Translations under genes and position numbers: made by a program
The notes under the pieces: generated by a model
Told to the model about the DNA's origin: nothing
Databases searched by the model: none
The model's input: only the letters and a program-made list of their open reading frames with translations
Part shown: piece by piece, positions 11,139 through 21,437 of the stretch
How positions within the stretch are numbered: the first letter of the stretch is position 1
Layout of the letters: every line of letters starts with the position of its first letter
Origin: Allium sativum
Taxonomy: Eukaryota > Streptophyta > Magnoliopsida > Asparagales > Amaryllidaceae
Length of the DNA: 64,000 bases
Reading direction: 5' to 3'
Assembly: GCA_030737875.1 (NCBI GenBank)
Contig: CM060925.1
Span: 483,475,514-483,539,513, forward strand

Positions 11139-11346
11139 TCAGTCGGGCCACAGCACCAACGAATGCAAGCACCTGAAATCATTAATTGAAGAGTTGATTA
11201 GGAAGAACCGTCTGCAACAATTTGTGAAGAACTCTCAAGATGCAAATCCTTCTGCAGCTCCCCAAGGGCAAGGGGCATCAAATGTTCAGTCTGGTCCAAG
11301 CAGTGTAGCTTCTGCTCATATCATTCCAAGGCTGATAATCAACTAA
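11110..11346 (+). pseudogene. gag: C-terminal Gag knuckle segment, +1 frame
   Basis: Continuation of the element B gag in the next frame, encoding CRYHNQSGHSTNEC, then KSLIEELIRKNRLQQFV, a Ser/Gln/Pro-rich tail and a TAA stop. It has no start of its own. Together with the upstream ORF it gives the domain order of a normal Tat Gag. Confidence 0.75.
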
Positions 11347-11731
11347 CAACCATTGATGATGATCTAATTTCTACAGCTCAGACTAAGCGATCATTATCGC
11401 CTCTTTGCTTTACTTTACCCTTTGCTCTTTTTTACTTTTTTGTAAAAAGTCTATAATGGTTTACGTACGTTGTACGAAACAAAAGTACTACGAATGAAAT
11501 GTTGTCTGCTTGTGTAAATCTCTGACTTGCAAAATATATATGAAAAATTTGCTAAAAGACGATTTTCTCATTACAGGCTATTCCGTAAGTGTTTGCTTCC
11601 TCAAGATCTGACGAAATGAGGCAACTCTGATAATACCAACTCAACGGTTGATCAAGGAAGTCCCAATGAATCAAACGACAAATAGAGCAACAAGCTGTCA
11701 CGTATCCAAAACCTCATCCCCCAAAGGTTGT
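11347..11731. other. Non-coding interior of element B after gag
   Basis: AT-rich DNA with a T-rich tract near 11400-11450. No pol-like peptide is visible in any frame. Confidence 0.45.
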
Positions 11732-12330
11732 GGGAATCCGTAGGCGTGAAACGAAGCGCGGGAGCTTGCTAAAGCAAGACGAAGCACTCGTAAGCGCAGA
11801 GCGATGCGGTCTTAACCTAATGGTTCACCGGAATCCGTAGGCGCGAAACGAAGCGCGGGAGCTTGCTAAAGCAAGACGAAGCATGGGAGTTCGTAAGCAC
11901 GGAGCGATGCAGCCTTCACGGGAATCCGTAGGCGCGAAACGAAGCGCGGGAGCTTGCTAAAGCAAGACGAAGCGTGGGAGTTCGTAAGTGCGGAGCGATG
12001 CGGCCTTAACCCAATTGTTCGCGGGAATACGTAGGCGCGAAACAAAGCGTGGGAGCTTGATAAAGAAAGACGAAGCTTGGGAGTTCGTAAGTGCGGAACG
12101 ATGCAGCCTTAACCCAATGGTTCGCGGGAATCCATTGGCGCAAAACGAAGCGCGGGAGCTTGCTAAAGCAAGACGAAGCGTGGGAGTTCGTAAGCGCGGA
12201 GCGATGCAGCCTTAACCCAATGATTCACGGGAATCCGTAGGCGCAAAACGAAGTGGGGAGCTTGCTAAAGAAAGACGAAGCGTGGGAGTTCGTAAGTGCG
12301 GAGCGATGCAGCCCTCACCCAAACCTCGCA
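11732..12330. repeat. About 103-bp tandem array, six copies, GC-rich
   Basis: GGGAATCCGTAGGCGCGAAA-type starts occur at 11732, 11829, 11920, 12023, 12126 and 12229, so spacing is 91-103 bp and settles at exactly 103 in the last copies. Units contain GAGCTTGCTAAAGCAAGACG with an internal inverted repeat (CTTGC/GCAAG). The array is much richer in GC than its surroundings. It occupies the position where pol would be. An ORF at 11988-12215 runs through it but only reflects the repeat. Confidence 0.93.
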
Positions 12331-13084
12331 AGAGTTCGCATGGCAAAATGATGCGACAACCAGAAATCCTCTCCGCAGGAAAAATCAACAACGTTCAATG
12401 AAATCCATCATGTTGTTTCAATCGCAAGAAAAAGACAAGACGTTGGATTAAAAGGACCTCACTAAAACATGGGGAATCCAACGGAATCTTCAATGCCAAA
12501 ACTGATCAGCATGACAAACAAACATTGAGCAGCGAAATTCTTTGCATAATGAATGCTAACAATGGCCTCCTAAACCGGGGACAAATAATCAAAGACTTCT
12601 CCAAAAAGAAGCAGGGAATAAATCACAAATACGTACTTCTCAAATAAGGAATATCGTACATTATCATATAAGTCACTGAAACGGTAACGTTTGAAATCCG
12701 CAATTGAATTTTAGTCAATTAGCTGATTTTAAGCATAAACGCAAATTTGAACTAGAATATCGTATTTGTACAAATAGTATTCCTTGAGTTATGAATCGCT
12801 GAGTAGAACAATTCTGTGCAGATACTTCATTCAGTTCGAAAATAAAATTCGCTATAATTCATTTTCTAATGATTAAACTAATCTGTTATTGATGTGGGCG
12901 ATCAATGACAAAGTATAAGTCCATGATTGTGCAAATACTTGTTTTGATTATAGAATAGGTAGCACGGAGCATCTAAATTTGAAGCAAGATTCGCCTTAGC
13001 AAACAAAAGGCTATGACTGAATCTCAGCATAAATTGTATTCATTTCGAATCCCGCATTTCTCGCAAGCGAAAAATACAAGCTTC
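12331..13084. other. AT-rich interior before the 3' LTR of element B
   Basis: No coding potential or repeat recognised. It leads into the purine tract beside the 3' LTR. Confidence 0.4.
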
Positions 13085-13094
13085 GAGGGGCAAG
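13085..13094 (+). other. Polypurine tract of element B
   Basis: GAGGGGCAAG directly before TGTTAACACC, the position where plus-strand DNA synthesis would be primed. It is short and broken by one C. Confidence 0.6.
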
Positions 13095-15413
13095 TGTTAA
13101 CACCGTTCTTAACGCGGTTCAGAACTAAGGAGTATTTACGGACGATGACACATGGCTTAACTAACTCAAGTCGTAGAAACGACACAGGCATAAGCCGTTA
13201 AATACGACATAAGTCCAAAATGCTCTATTTCACAGCGTTCAAGCCATATCGCAAGAACCATGACGTGCCATGATGAAACCATGACGTTTTAATCAAGTCG
13301 TAAATATGGTTCATGGTCAAGTCGTTATGTTCATGTCGTATGGATCCTGCTACTGAGACCATCTCATGTGATTCATACCGTCAAAGCTCATACCTTTAAA
13401 GTGCTGAAGCAAACCACCATAATGAAGCAGTTATGAACGATATGATTCTCACAACATGAGCATGTCCATATTGTTATGTCTATGCCGCTTATCAATCTAT
13501 GATACGTAAGTCGTATGAAGGCTTGAACCGTGATTGCACCATGTCGTTGAAAATAATACCATCATAAACCAACGTGGTGCTTTAAAAATGGACACGAGAC
13601 GTTGGTCCCTTAATATCAAAAGCCATGAAATGGAAAAGACTGTGCATACACCTTGAAGCAAGGACACGTGGTGCCATCATGTTGTTTCCTGAAGAATACG
13701 GACTGTTTTATAATATGAAGCATGTCATTGCCTTCGTACCGCTAGCCACGTGGAGATCACTCATGCAACAAGCCGTTGGTCCATACAAAGAGGCCATGCG
13801 AGCCATGAGTCAGTGATGGACTCATGACGCATATCATGGATCTAATCTATATCGTGATATGTGCTAGGCATCCATGCCGTTGGACTAAAACAAAGCTGTA
13901 CAAGTCTTCATGTTGGAAGGACTTGACATGTGCCCATATTATATAAACCATGCCGTGAATGTTATACAGTGAAATAAGCACCATATGATAACTAAAGGTT
14001 CAATGGCCTGGTGATAGGCTACTCAAAAGTGAAGCCGCCAGCTCGTGTAAAGTCATGTCGCATTATTGAAGCTCACACCATGTAACTCTTATGAAGAACA
14101 CATGAAATCATGTTGTTAAGATCAAGATGTTGAAAGCCTCGTACCACAGTATCATTCATGTCGCAATTACCTTAATTCATGTTGCATGAACTTCTGAGAA
14201 CACGTGGCCTTTGTAGTATAAAAGGATATTGCCATCTGTAAAGGAAAGAAAAGGATGAATTCATTTAGCCTAAATTACTCAAGCCACATGTCCCAAAAGG
14301 TAAGCATGGAACGACTCAATCACGTGTATATGTTAATCTAACTAATGGAAGTATTATGCCAGTAGAGTGACATGGCAAAGAAGACAAAGCAGGTTGTTCA
14401 CGTCATGAATAATGGTAGCATGTCGTTTGGATCACTTGAATTTGTTGTTGCCAGTTGTCTTTATGTTGGATGAGGGAAACCAAGTGATTAAAGTCAGGTT
14501 CATATATATAACATCCGCCCGCACAAATCATGTCGCATGGCGAGATGAATTCATGACGAGATGAAATCATGGCGGAATAGAGTCATGGCGAGTTGAGTAA
14601 TGGCAAAATTGAGTCATGTCGAAATGGAGTCATTGCGAGATGAAGTCATGACGAGATGAAGTCATAGCGAAATGGATTCATGGCGAGTTGAATCATGGCG
14701 AAATTGAGTCATGTCAAAATTGAGTCATGGCGTTTTTCTGTATAATTACAGAATTGCCACCCGGGCTAAAATCACCTATAAATACCCCTCATAATTCATT
14801 TGAGGAGGGGAGGGAAAATTCATTCTAAGGGAAAATTCATTCTAAGGAAGAGACTCCGCAAAATTCAAAACTCACCTACAACTTCTCTAATGGCTACCGA
14901 AGATCTAACTACTCATCATCAACTTCATGAAGATCAAATTCATGTTAATGATCACTGAAGCAACAAGATCAAAGGCCACTCATATGATTTCGAATCCTCT
15001 CTAACTCTCTCTGAAGCTTAGATTGAACACTAAATCACAAGGAAATCTACGAAGATCATGGAAAAGGATCAAAGCGTACAAGTGATTGAAGATTCATCAA
15101 AAAGCTAAAAGATCTCTTCATTTTCTTCGCTAGAATCAAGTGAAATTAGATTATAAAAAAAGTGAGAAGAGAGTAAAAGAAAGAGATGAATGTCATGAGG
15201 GAAGATCCATGTGTTGTAAGCTCAAATATTATAATGAGAATTGATTAAAAGTGGACGTAGATTTGTATTGAATCGAACCACTATAAAAATTCCTTTGTGT
15301 TCTTATTTGTTTTTATCTGTTTATTTTGTAACTACGCGGTTCCATATTCTTACCGAATTGAAGAAGTGTAACTTTTACACCTTTGGTGTTTGATCCCAAA
15401 TTTGGAGCAAACA
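13095..15413 (+). repeat. 3' LTR of element B
   Basis: Copy of 7259-9583 with scattered substitutions and small indels, including a loss of about 13 bp near 14965. It keeps the minisatellite, the CACGTGGC motif and both TATA-like boxes. It ends GAGCAAACA and is followed by CCTGG, the probable target duplication. Confidence 0.95.
14527..14732. repeat. 15-16-bp minisatellite in 3' LTR of element B
   Basis: Counterpart of 8691-8896. Several units differ from the 5' copy by single bases, so the copies have drifted independently, but unit number and order are kept. Confidence 0.9.
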
Positions 15414-16041
15414 CCTGGTGTGCAAAAACATTGAGCTGCCAACACTCGAGATTTCCACGACAGTGAAAATAAACATCCAGTAAGAAAAACAAGCGATTTG
15501 CGATGGGAATATGCAGGGAAAACACGGGGTAAACAATGGCACAGTATTTATAGTAGTTCCACTCATTGAAGCGTGCGCCCACTGTGGAAGTTTAATGTTT
15601 TATTAATCCACTTTTACAAATTACAATATAGAATCGTGTATCCCCGAATGTACATGAACTATGATGATTCCAAGTAATAAATTAAGTGATCTCATGAGCT
15701 ATGCTTGGAGGAGGAGGTAGTAGGCATTACTTCATCATCCAAACGCTTGAAAGAGAAAGGAGGAGCCTTAAAGAGTCCGGAAACCAAGTACAGCCAAGAG
15801 TGAATCAGGAGACTATGATGTTCTCATGAAGCTACGATGGCCATAGTGTTAAGGAGATCCAATGATGGGTTATATTCCTTCTTCCCAAAATTCTCGGCAG
15901 CCTAAGTGGTCCACGTGTCTTAGAAGATGGTTCTTCTTCTCGGAATAATGGAATGTCCTTGTATGGCTGTGGGACGGTTATCTTCTTCCTATGATGCCAA
16001 GAGAACAACGAGACAACCCCTTCGCCTAACAAAATGGTGGG

Positions 16042-16049
16042 TATTTATA
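16042..16049 (-). promoter_or_regulatory. TATA box of element A LTR
   Basis: TATAAATA on the minus strand, in CCTATAAATACCC context identical in pattern to the LTR promoters of elements B and C. Confidence 0.55.
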
Positions 16050-16254
16050 GGAGAGGAGAGCATGTGAAGTAGGTGGGAATAGGTTAGGTCATGGAGCCGA
16101 TGACCATATTTCTTACACTAGGTTATCTTCCGATCCCGGGATCAGGACAACTCCTGAAGACTTAGTCAACTTTGCTCCTCCCACTGTCTGAAACTTCGGA
16201 TCCCCAGAGCTTTTCGTGTTCACAATTTTTATTTCCCTTACTTGGATGATGTGG

Positions 16255-16540
16255 AGGTGGGATATAAAAAGTATTATGGGGATACGAAATGGGGATGGTG
16301 GCTGGGGATACGAAAATGGAGTTGTGAAGAGGGATATGGCACGTTGTGGTGAACTGGGATACGAAATGCGGCAAGGAATGGGATATGGAAATGTTAAGTG
16401 AATTGGATATGGAATCCTAGAGACAGATGAGATATGAAAAGTGGGAGTAAGGTCAATCTTGGAAGTCGTATCTTGGGGGATACGTAATTGGACTTAATGG
16501 GGGTATTGAGGAGTTGTGAGGTTGGGATACGAATTGATGA
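16255..16540. repeat. Degenerate GGGATACGAAATG array upstream of the TATA box
   Basis: About nine occurrences of GGGATACGAAATG, GGATACGAAAATG or GGGATATGGAAATG spaced 25-40 bp. The array lies upstream of the minus-strand TATA box, so in U3. Its core TACGAAAT is shared with the palindromic arrays of element C. Confidence 0.72.
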
Positions 16541-16780
16541 TGAGGCTCAATGCCGATCCCGTAGTGTCTATTTATTACTGAGCAGATTAATCGAGCAAGG
16601 ACAAATATTCTTCTACGACCCCATCTGGGCTTGAGCCTGAAATGTTTCGGCGACACTTTTAGGTTGTTGATCCACACAATGGGCCAAGTCGTGTATGCTT
16701 GGACTGTTCTTGATTGCCAGGACAAAAGGTTGGTAAGCAATATATGTATATATGAGATTCTGAAACTGATTTTCATGTGT

Positions 16781-16782
<2 letters not shown>

Positions 16783-16811
<29 letters not shown>

Positions 16812-16843
16812 TCTGTATGTGTGTCTGTATGTGTGTCTGTTTG
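16783..16843. repeat. (TA)n plus TGTGTCTGTA microsatellite
   Basis: About 13 TA dinucleotides followed by repeats of TGTGTCTGTA. ORFs through this region on both strands are artefacts of the repeat. Confidence 0.9.
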
Positions 16844-17454
16844 TGGAGAAATTGGATCACGTTTGTTCGAAGGAAAAGATCCAGGTTTTTGGTAGATTCT
16901 ACGCTAAGACCAATCTTCTTTCCTTTCCTATCTCTGTGAGCGGAAATTATATAAGTTTTCTATTTCATATCTCTTGTTAGTGTAAATTTGGATTATTATG
17001 CCTGAGGGAATTTGGATTTTGAATGAAATCAAAACAACATAAATCCTCCAAATCCCTTATTTTTATTATTAGCGGAAATAGTCAATAAATTATGTATTTT
17101 GGGATTTGTTGTTGAGATGTCTTATGATAGATGTTTGGTTATTGCGAAATTTATGAAATTGGTCTTATACACTTATTTGTTCATATTTTTTACAGTTGTT
17201 TTTACTAAAGCATATGACTTGAGTGTTGCGAAAATAGTAGGTTTAAGCATCAATTTTTCAATAGATCATTTGAGCGTATTATTCGTAAAGTTACTAAAGT
17301 CTTAAGTTTTGTATATAAAATCATATAAAAGTGAAGCAATATGAAAATGAGAGTTTTACTTATATAATTGGAATATTGCACCTAATTTGTCTTTTTTGTT
17401 GAGATAATTATTCAAACCCTGGTTACAAGTTTTATGTATGTGTTGTTAATTCCT
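16844..17454. other. AT-rich unassigned sequence
   Basis: Nothing recognised. The ORF at 17099-17305 has no family features. Confidence 0.4.
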
Positions 17455-18160
17455 TTTAGTTGATTAAGTGGTTAGGACTAGGTCCATTCTTAAGGTACAT
17501 TCCTCAGTTTAGGATCAGAGTCATTGGACCCACCCTTATAAAGGTATTAAATGGTCATTGTGTCTGCTTATCTCTTAATAACAATATATGTTTGTGTAAG
17601 GTAGTTCTCTAGAAATATCCATTTCTTATCTATGGGCTATGTGAAAGCAGACCAAGGGATGGGCAGTTAAGAGTTTCGCCGATTATATAAAGGGAACTGC
17701 TTATCTATGGGAAGTATTAAGTGACTAGGAGTTCACTAGTAAAGGCAGCTAGATAGTAATGCATGGATCCATCAGAAGGGCCATAAATGATAGCGAGAGT
17801 CTACCTAAATCTGATATTAAGTGGTAGATTACTATCTCTCGCTTTATGTTGAGAGTATATTCCATGGCGTTGATAATTATAAGATGAGGTCTTAAGTGAC
17901 TAAGGTCCATCATTAGGTTTTAAGTGATCGAATGAATCCGCTCATAAAGAAATATATGCATATAATAGCCTTCAGTGACCATTTAGGTGTCCGTCTCATA
18001 GGGTATTAAGTGATTATAAAGATTTCGTCCTTAAAATAATGTGTACGTCATAAGTGATTGTAGGGTAGTCTGCCTAATTAAGGGTGTTAAGTGGTTATAG
18101 AGAATCCCCCCTTAAGTAAATGAATAATATGTAGGCCTTAAGTGAATGCATGGTAGTTTA
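17455..18160. repeat. Degenerate repeat region with TTAAGTGATTA core
   Basis: TTAAGTG followed by a short variable segment recurs near 17464, 17707, 17817, 17890, 17918, 18004, 18083 and 18130, at irregular spacing of 30-240 bp. This looks like an old, decayed tandem array, perhaps from the transcribed part of a long LTR. Confidence 0.45.
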
Positions 18161-18465
18161 TCTCAATTTTGCATATGTATGACTGCGTATTAGATTTCAT
18201 AGACATAATTTGATGGATTCATTCTACTAATTATAGAAAACAATTATTCCTTAAACTTATGTGATTTTCATTCACTAGAGCTTATTGTTCTTACCTCCAT
18301 CCTCTTAACATAAAAACACGATAGTAGGTGGGAATGCTTGATCAGTGATGTCGTGGAGCTTGGCGGAGGAGGATCCATAGCTGTTAGTTATTATTTATGG
18401 CAGAATTATGATTATTATTGTGTTAGTGGGATAATTATTATTATTGATGTACCTCTTAATGATAG

Positions 18466-18768
18466 TTGGCATTCATTGTAACCAACATTTTTATGGTTTT
18501 CACACATGATTCTGATTTTGATTTAGTCCGCTCTATTATATCTGTTAAAGTATCTCCTTATTCGAACCAACGATCCATTTCGAATGACTCTAAGTCCCGA
18601 TGGGACTTTTTTAGGTCGGAATTTAGGCTTATTCCGGATGAGCAGTTACAAGTTTCTCCCTATCTTAATCGACTTCACGAGTTACTGGTTAGATTCGAGT
18701 ATTATTGCATTTTACACATTCCTCGTGATTTGAATGAGAAGGTTGTACCACCCCGAGTTTTTAATTAA
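18466..18768 (+). pseudogene. 100-codon ORF with a weak retroelement RNase H-tail resemblance
   Basis: The C-terminal half reads LHELLVRFEYYCILHIPRDL then NEK. Tat-type RNase H domains often end in a comparable pattern; element C has VQELLTYFDHFVIIHIPQ, a stop, then NEK. The N-terminal half is unrecognised and no DGS or other catalytic motif is seen. It could be the end of a lost RNase H domain or chance. Confidence 0.25.
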
Positions 18769-18991
18769 ATAATAAAATAATTTTTGAGAAGCTTTTAGAA
18801 TTTGGTCACGGAATTAGTGTCAGTGCGTCCGCGGCGATTTTATGATCAATATAGACCTATGGTTTGCAGGAAGCGGATTTAAGATGAAAATGATATATTT
18901 AAATGAAATAGTATAACAAACATGAGAAGAAGGTATAAGAAGAAAACTAAATAGAACAATGACCACCATTGTTTTTAATCTTATGAACAAA

Positions 18992-19063
18992 AGCCTATGT
19001 ATCCCAGTTGGTAGAGATAGGTCTCTCCCAAGTGAGTGGTGCAAGCTCGAGTCCTACTGGTGC
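18992..19063 (+). repeat. tRNA-like (SINE-type) unit
   Basis: CCCAGTTGGTAGAG at 19003-19016 fits an RNA polymerase III A box, and GCTCGAGTCC at 19045-19054 fits a B box at normal tRNA spacing. The predicted acceptor ends do not pair, so it is not a working tRNA gene. A tRNA-derived SINE or degraded tRNA is most likely; no clear 3' tail or target duplication was found. Confidence 0.5.
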
Positions 19064-19690
19064 AATATTTTTATTTTAGGGAGACGATTAAAAATATGCA
19101 TACTCTAATGGAAAAATATGTATAAATGCACATATATGGAGGTGAGTATAAAAATATATGTATACATGCATATGTAAATATATGCGTATGTGTGCAAATA
19201 TATATATATAAAAGAGAAATCCAAAATAAACCTGGAATCAATGAAAATATGTAAGAAATAAATGATAGCATAACGCCGTTTGAATTTTGAAAAAGCAATA
19301 AAGATTGTGCGTATATATATACACGCACAAATTCGAATGTTAAGATAAAAAGTGCAAGTTAAGAGCAAAATATAATTAATGCATAATAATGGAAAATGGA
19401 CAAGAAATTAGGTTCCTTTGAAATTAGAATGAATTAAAAGGAATAAAACAACCAATTGATAGCATTATTAATTACGTTAATTGAGCAGCTATTAAAGGTA
19501 TGAAATAGAAGGTTGTATGTGTATATACACTCATAAATTTGAATACAGAAATTAAATAAGCAATATAAGTGGAATTTAACAATCTTCCTAAGTAAAATTA
19601 AAAAATTAATTAAACGTTGTTATATAACATTAAACAGAAATTAAAAGAGGCAGAAAATACACTTTCAGCCCTAGGATGAGTCAACCTTGG
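19064..19690. other. AT-rich low-complexity sequence
   Basis: Repeated ATGTATA/TATATA stretches (19140-19215, 19305-19330). ORFs on the minus strand here only reflect composition. Confidence 0.45.
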
Positions 19691-19697
19691 CTCACAT

Positions 19698-19758
19698 GGG
19701 TCGACCTATCGACCCACCTCTAAGGTGGGTCGACACAAGGGTCGACCCAATCGGGTCA
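19698..19758. repeat. GTCGAC palindrome cluster
   Basis: GGGTCGACC-like words occur four times in 60 bp. TCGACCCACCT at 19709-19719 pairs with AGGTGGGTCGA at 19723-19733 as an 11-bp stem with a 3-nt loop. A TATA-like CCTATAATAG follows at about 19842, so this may be the U3 of an old LTR. Confidence 0.75.
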
Positions 19759-20386
19759 GGTCAAATTTTAGATGACGTGTTTTCTGGAATAAACGGTTTA
19801 GATTTTATTTGGTTAAACCGATGGACCAGACTTTCTTGTACACCTATAATAGACTAGCAGGGACTAGGTTTAAACTCATATTATTCATAGATGCTGTCAA
19901 GGCTCTGCCATTCTCTTTCTTCCTCAGTTATTTTCAGAAATCAGAATATCAGTAATTAGGGGTTCTGATTCAAGATTTAGAGATAAAGAATGTAAATCTA
20001 CAACATAGGTGTTCAGAATTCTAATCAACATGAGGTAAATTCTTGAATTTGATTTATTTATGTTTCTCTTCCTCGTTCCCTCTTCATTCATTATCAAATT
20101 TGTAAATCCGTGGTTATTTAATATTAGGTTCAGTTAGGAAGACCACAGAATAATAGACCTGGATCAAATTCAAGCAGTGGAAAGCTGTTGGGTGAGTAGA
20201 TTTAGAACTATACATTTCGAATAAAAGTATATTTACCGTTTACATTCCCCATCATTCTTAACATGTTAAATAACTGTAAATTATGATAATAGTAGTGTAA
20301 TTTATTTTTAGTTATGTTAAGAATATTATTGTTGTATAGATCTATTATATGAATCTATTAATTGGATAAAATAATCACTATAATAC
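19759..20386. other. Possible LTR remnant left of element C
   Basis: The order GTCGAC cluster, TATA-like box, then AT-rich sequence resembles the start of the chromovirus LTR at 62308. No ends can be defined. Confidence 0.3.
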
Positions 20387-20639
20387 TGGAATTATGGAAT
20401 TTACAATCCCAAAAGTACATGAGCCACACTCGACCCAATGCAACGCATGAAGCTAAAGATGGAAGGGACGCTTAGGAGCAAAGGAGACAGGGTTAAAGAG
20501 GAACCACACCGCCAAGGTCCTCGCACCACTCCTAACACATTTCCGAACCAAGGCTCCAAATCCCTAGGAGTCGCGAGCCCTAACCTCGAGGCCCCAAGCA
20601 CCCATGATCATGGCTTTCGTGCCTCTCATAATGTGACCT

Positions 20640-20905
20640 TCGTACCCCTCGGGGTGTGAATTTCGCACCCAGCAGGGTGCGAAATCTGTACCCTAGGGTG
20701 TGAATTTCGCCCTAGGAGGTACGAAATGCGTACCCCCAAACGGTACAAATTTCGCGCCGTACAGGGTGAGAAATTCGTATCCTATGGGGTACGAATTTCG
20801 CACCCCCCATGGGGTAAGAATTTCACACCCCACGAGGTACGAAATTCGCACCCCAAGGCTGGGTGCGAAATTCTGACATGCGTGGGGGTCAGGTGCGAAA
20901 TTCTG
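20640..20905. repeat. Palindromic minisatellite in LTR (GGTACGAAATTTCGCACCC type)
   Basis: About nine units of roughly 28-30 bp, each carrying a variant of GGGTGCGAAATTTCGCACCC (GGGTACGAATTTCGCACCC, GGTGTGAATTTCGCACCC and others). Half-sites face each other, so each unit can form a cruciform or be a dimeric binding site. The array ends about 45 bp upstream of TATAAATACCCC. The 3' LTR has a shorter version at 34109-34280. Confidence 0.9.
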
Positions 20906-20949
20906 GGTGTGGTCCCCCATTTCTACCTACTCCTACCTAACCTCTCTCC

Positions 20950-20957
20950 TATAAATA
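20950..20957 (+). promoter_or_regulatory. TATA box of element C 5' LTR
   Basis: TATAAATA in CTCCTATAAATACCCC, matched at 34347-34354 in the 3' LTR. Transcription is expected to start about 30 bp later. Confidence 0.7.
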
Positions 20958-21336
20958 CCCCTTGGCCCCACACTTCAAAGGGGTTGGAACTTGTGAACTT
21001 GAGACCCCTTGAGAGCTCCTTTAATGGCATTTCCACTTTGAGGAAGAATCAGGGAAAAAGTGTTGTTTTCCTAATATATGAAATACACGATAATGATGAC
21101 ATCATATAACTTAGAGATGAATGTAATGAGATGTCATGAGATGGTCTTGACCTTATAACCTTGTGTTATCAATAATATTCCAACGACTCTTCAAGGTGGG
21201 CGTAGGCCTCTCCCAAGGCCGAACCACTATAAATCTCTCATGTTATTTCCCTTTTTCCACTCTTGTATATACGACCAAATTAATAATCCCTAGTAATTGG
21301 AACCTTGGGTGTTTACGACATTTTTTTCCATCAACA

Positions 21337-21354
21337 TTTGGTGCATTCACTGAG
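21337..21354 (+). other. Primer-binding site of element C
   Basis: TTTGGTGCATTCACTGAG follows ATCAACA. It matches the TTTGGTGCC/TTTGGCGCC pattern of Tat elements in its first eight bases; the rest has diverged. Confidence 0.55.
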
Positions 21355-21437
21355 AAAACTCGGATTTGCGTCTTTGTCACACAATATCGACGAGCTTTAG
21401 GTTCCTTTGCTAAAACCTGCCACCGAGTCCGCTTACG

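Larger units (their letters stand above)
7259..15413 (+). mobile_element. Element B: gag-only LTR retrotransposon, 8.2 kb
   Basis: Two direct repeats of about 2.3 kb (7259-9583 and 13095-15413) bound a 3.5-kb interior. The interior has a TGGCGCC-type primer-binding site, one gag ORF, a tandem array, and a purine tract before the 3' LTR. No protease, reverse transcriptase or integrase motif is present in any frame, so this is a non-autonomous element. The Gag type (C-x-Y-H knuckle, PFTKRI motif before the capsid) places it near the Tat lineage. The LTRs look about 95% identical by eye, a moderately old insertion. It is nested in element A at the junction between A's LTR and gag leader. Confidence 0.92.
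15430..16560 (-). repeat. Probable LTR of element A, minus orientation
   Basis: The block lies where the 5' LTR of element A should be, just upstream (on the minus strand) of the gag leader cut by element B. On the minus strand it has CCTATAAATACCC at 16050-16038, like the LTR promoters of B and C, and an upstream repeat array at 16255-16540. Next to it, 15414-15429 resembles a damaged TTTGGTGC-type primer site. No second copy is present in the window, so the outer limit (about 16560) is a guess. Confidence 0.5.
20387..21336 (+). repeat. 5' LTR of element C
   Basis: Certain homology to the 3' LTR starts at 20407 (TCCCAAAAGTACATGAGCC). The expected TGTTAACC start is not visible, so about 25 bp seem altered or lost. 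The end is placed at ATCAACA, just before the primer site. It contains a palindromic array (20640-20905) and a TATA box at 20950. Confidence 0.88.

Noticed and set aside
16453..16860. 135-codon minus-strand ORF with Tyr-Ile repeats
   Set aside because: The Tyr-Ile run comes from a (TA)n microsatellite; the rest lies in the element A LTR block.
18992..19063. Functional tRNA gene
   Set aside because: A and B boxes fit, but the ends do not form an acceptor stem and the anticodon arm is poor.
20640..20905. CRISPR-like look: regular palindromic repeats with short intervals
   Set aside because: Intervals are only a few bases and repeat-like themselves. The array lies inside an LTR, is copied in the second LTR, and the setting is a plant genome.
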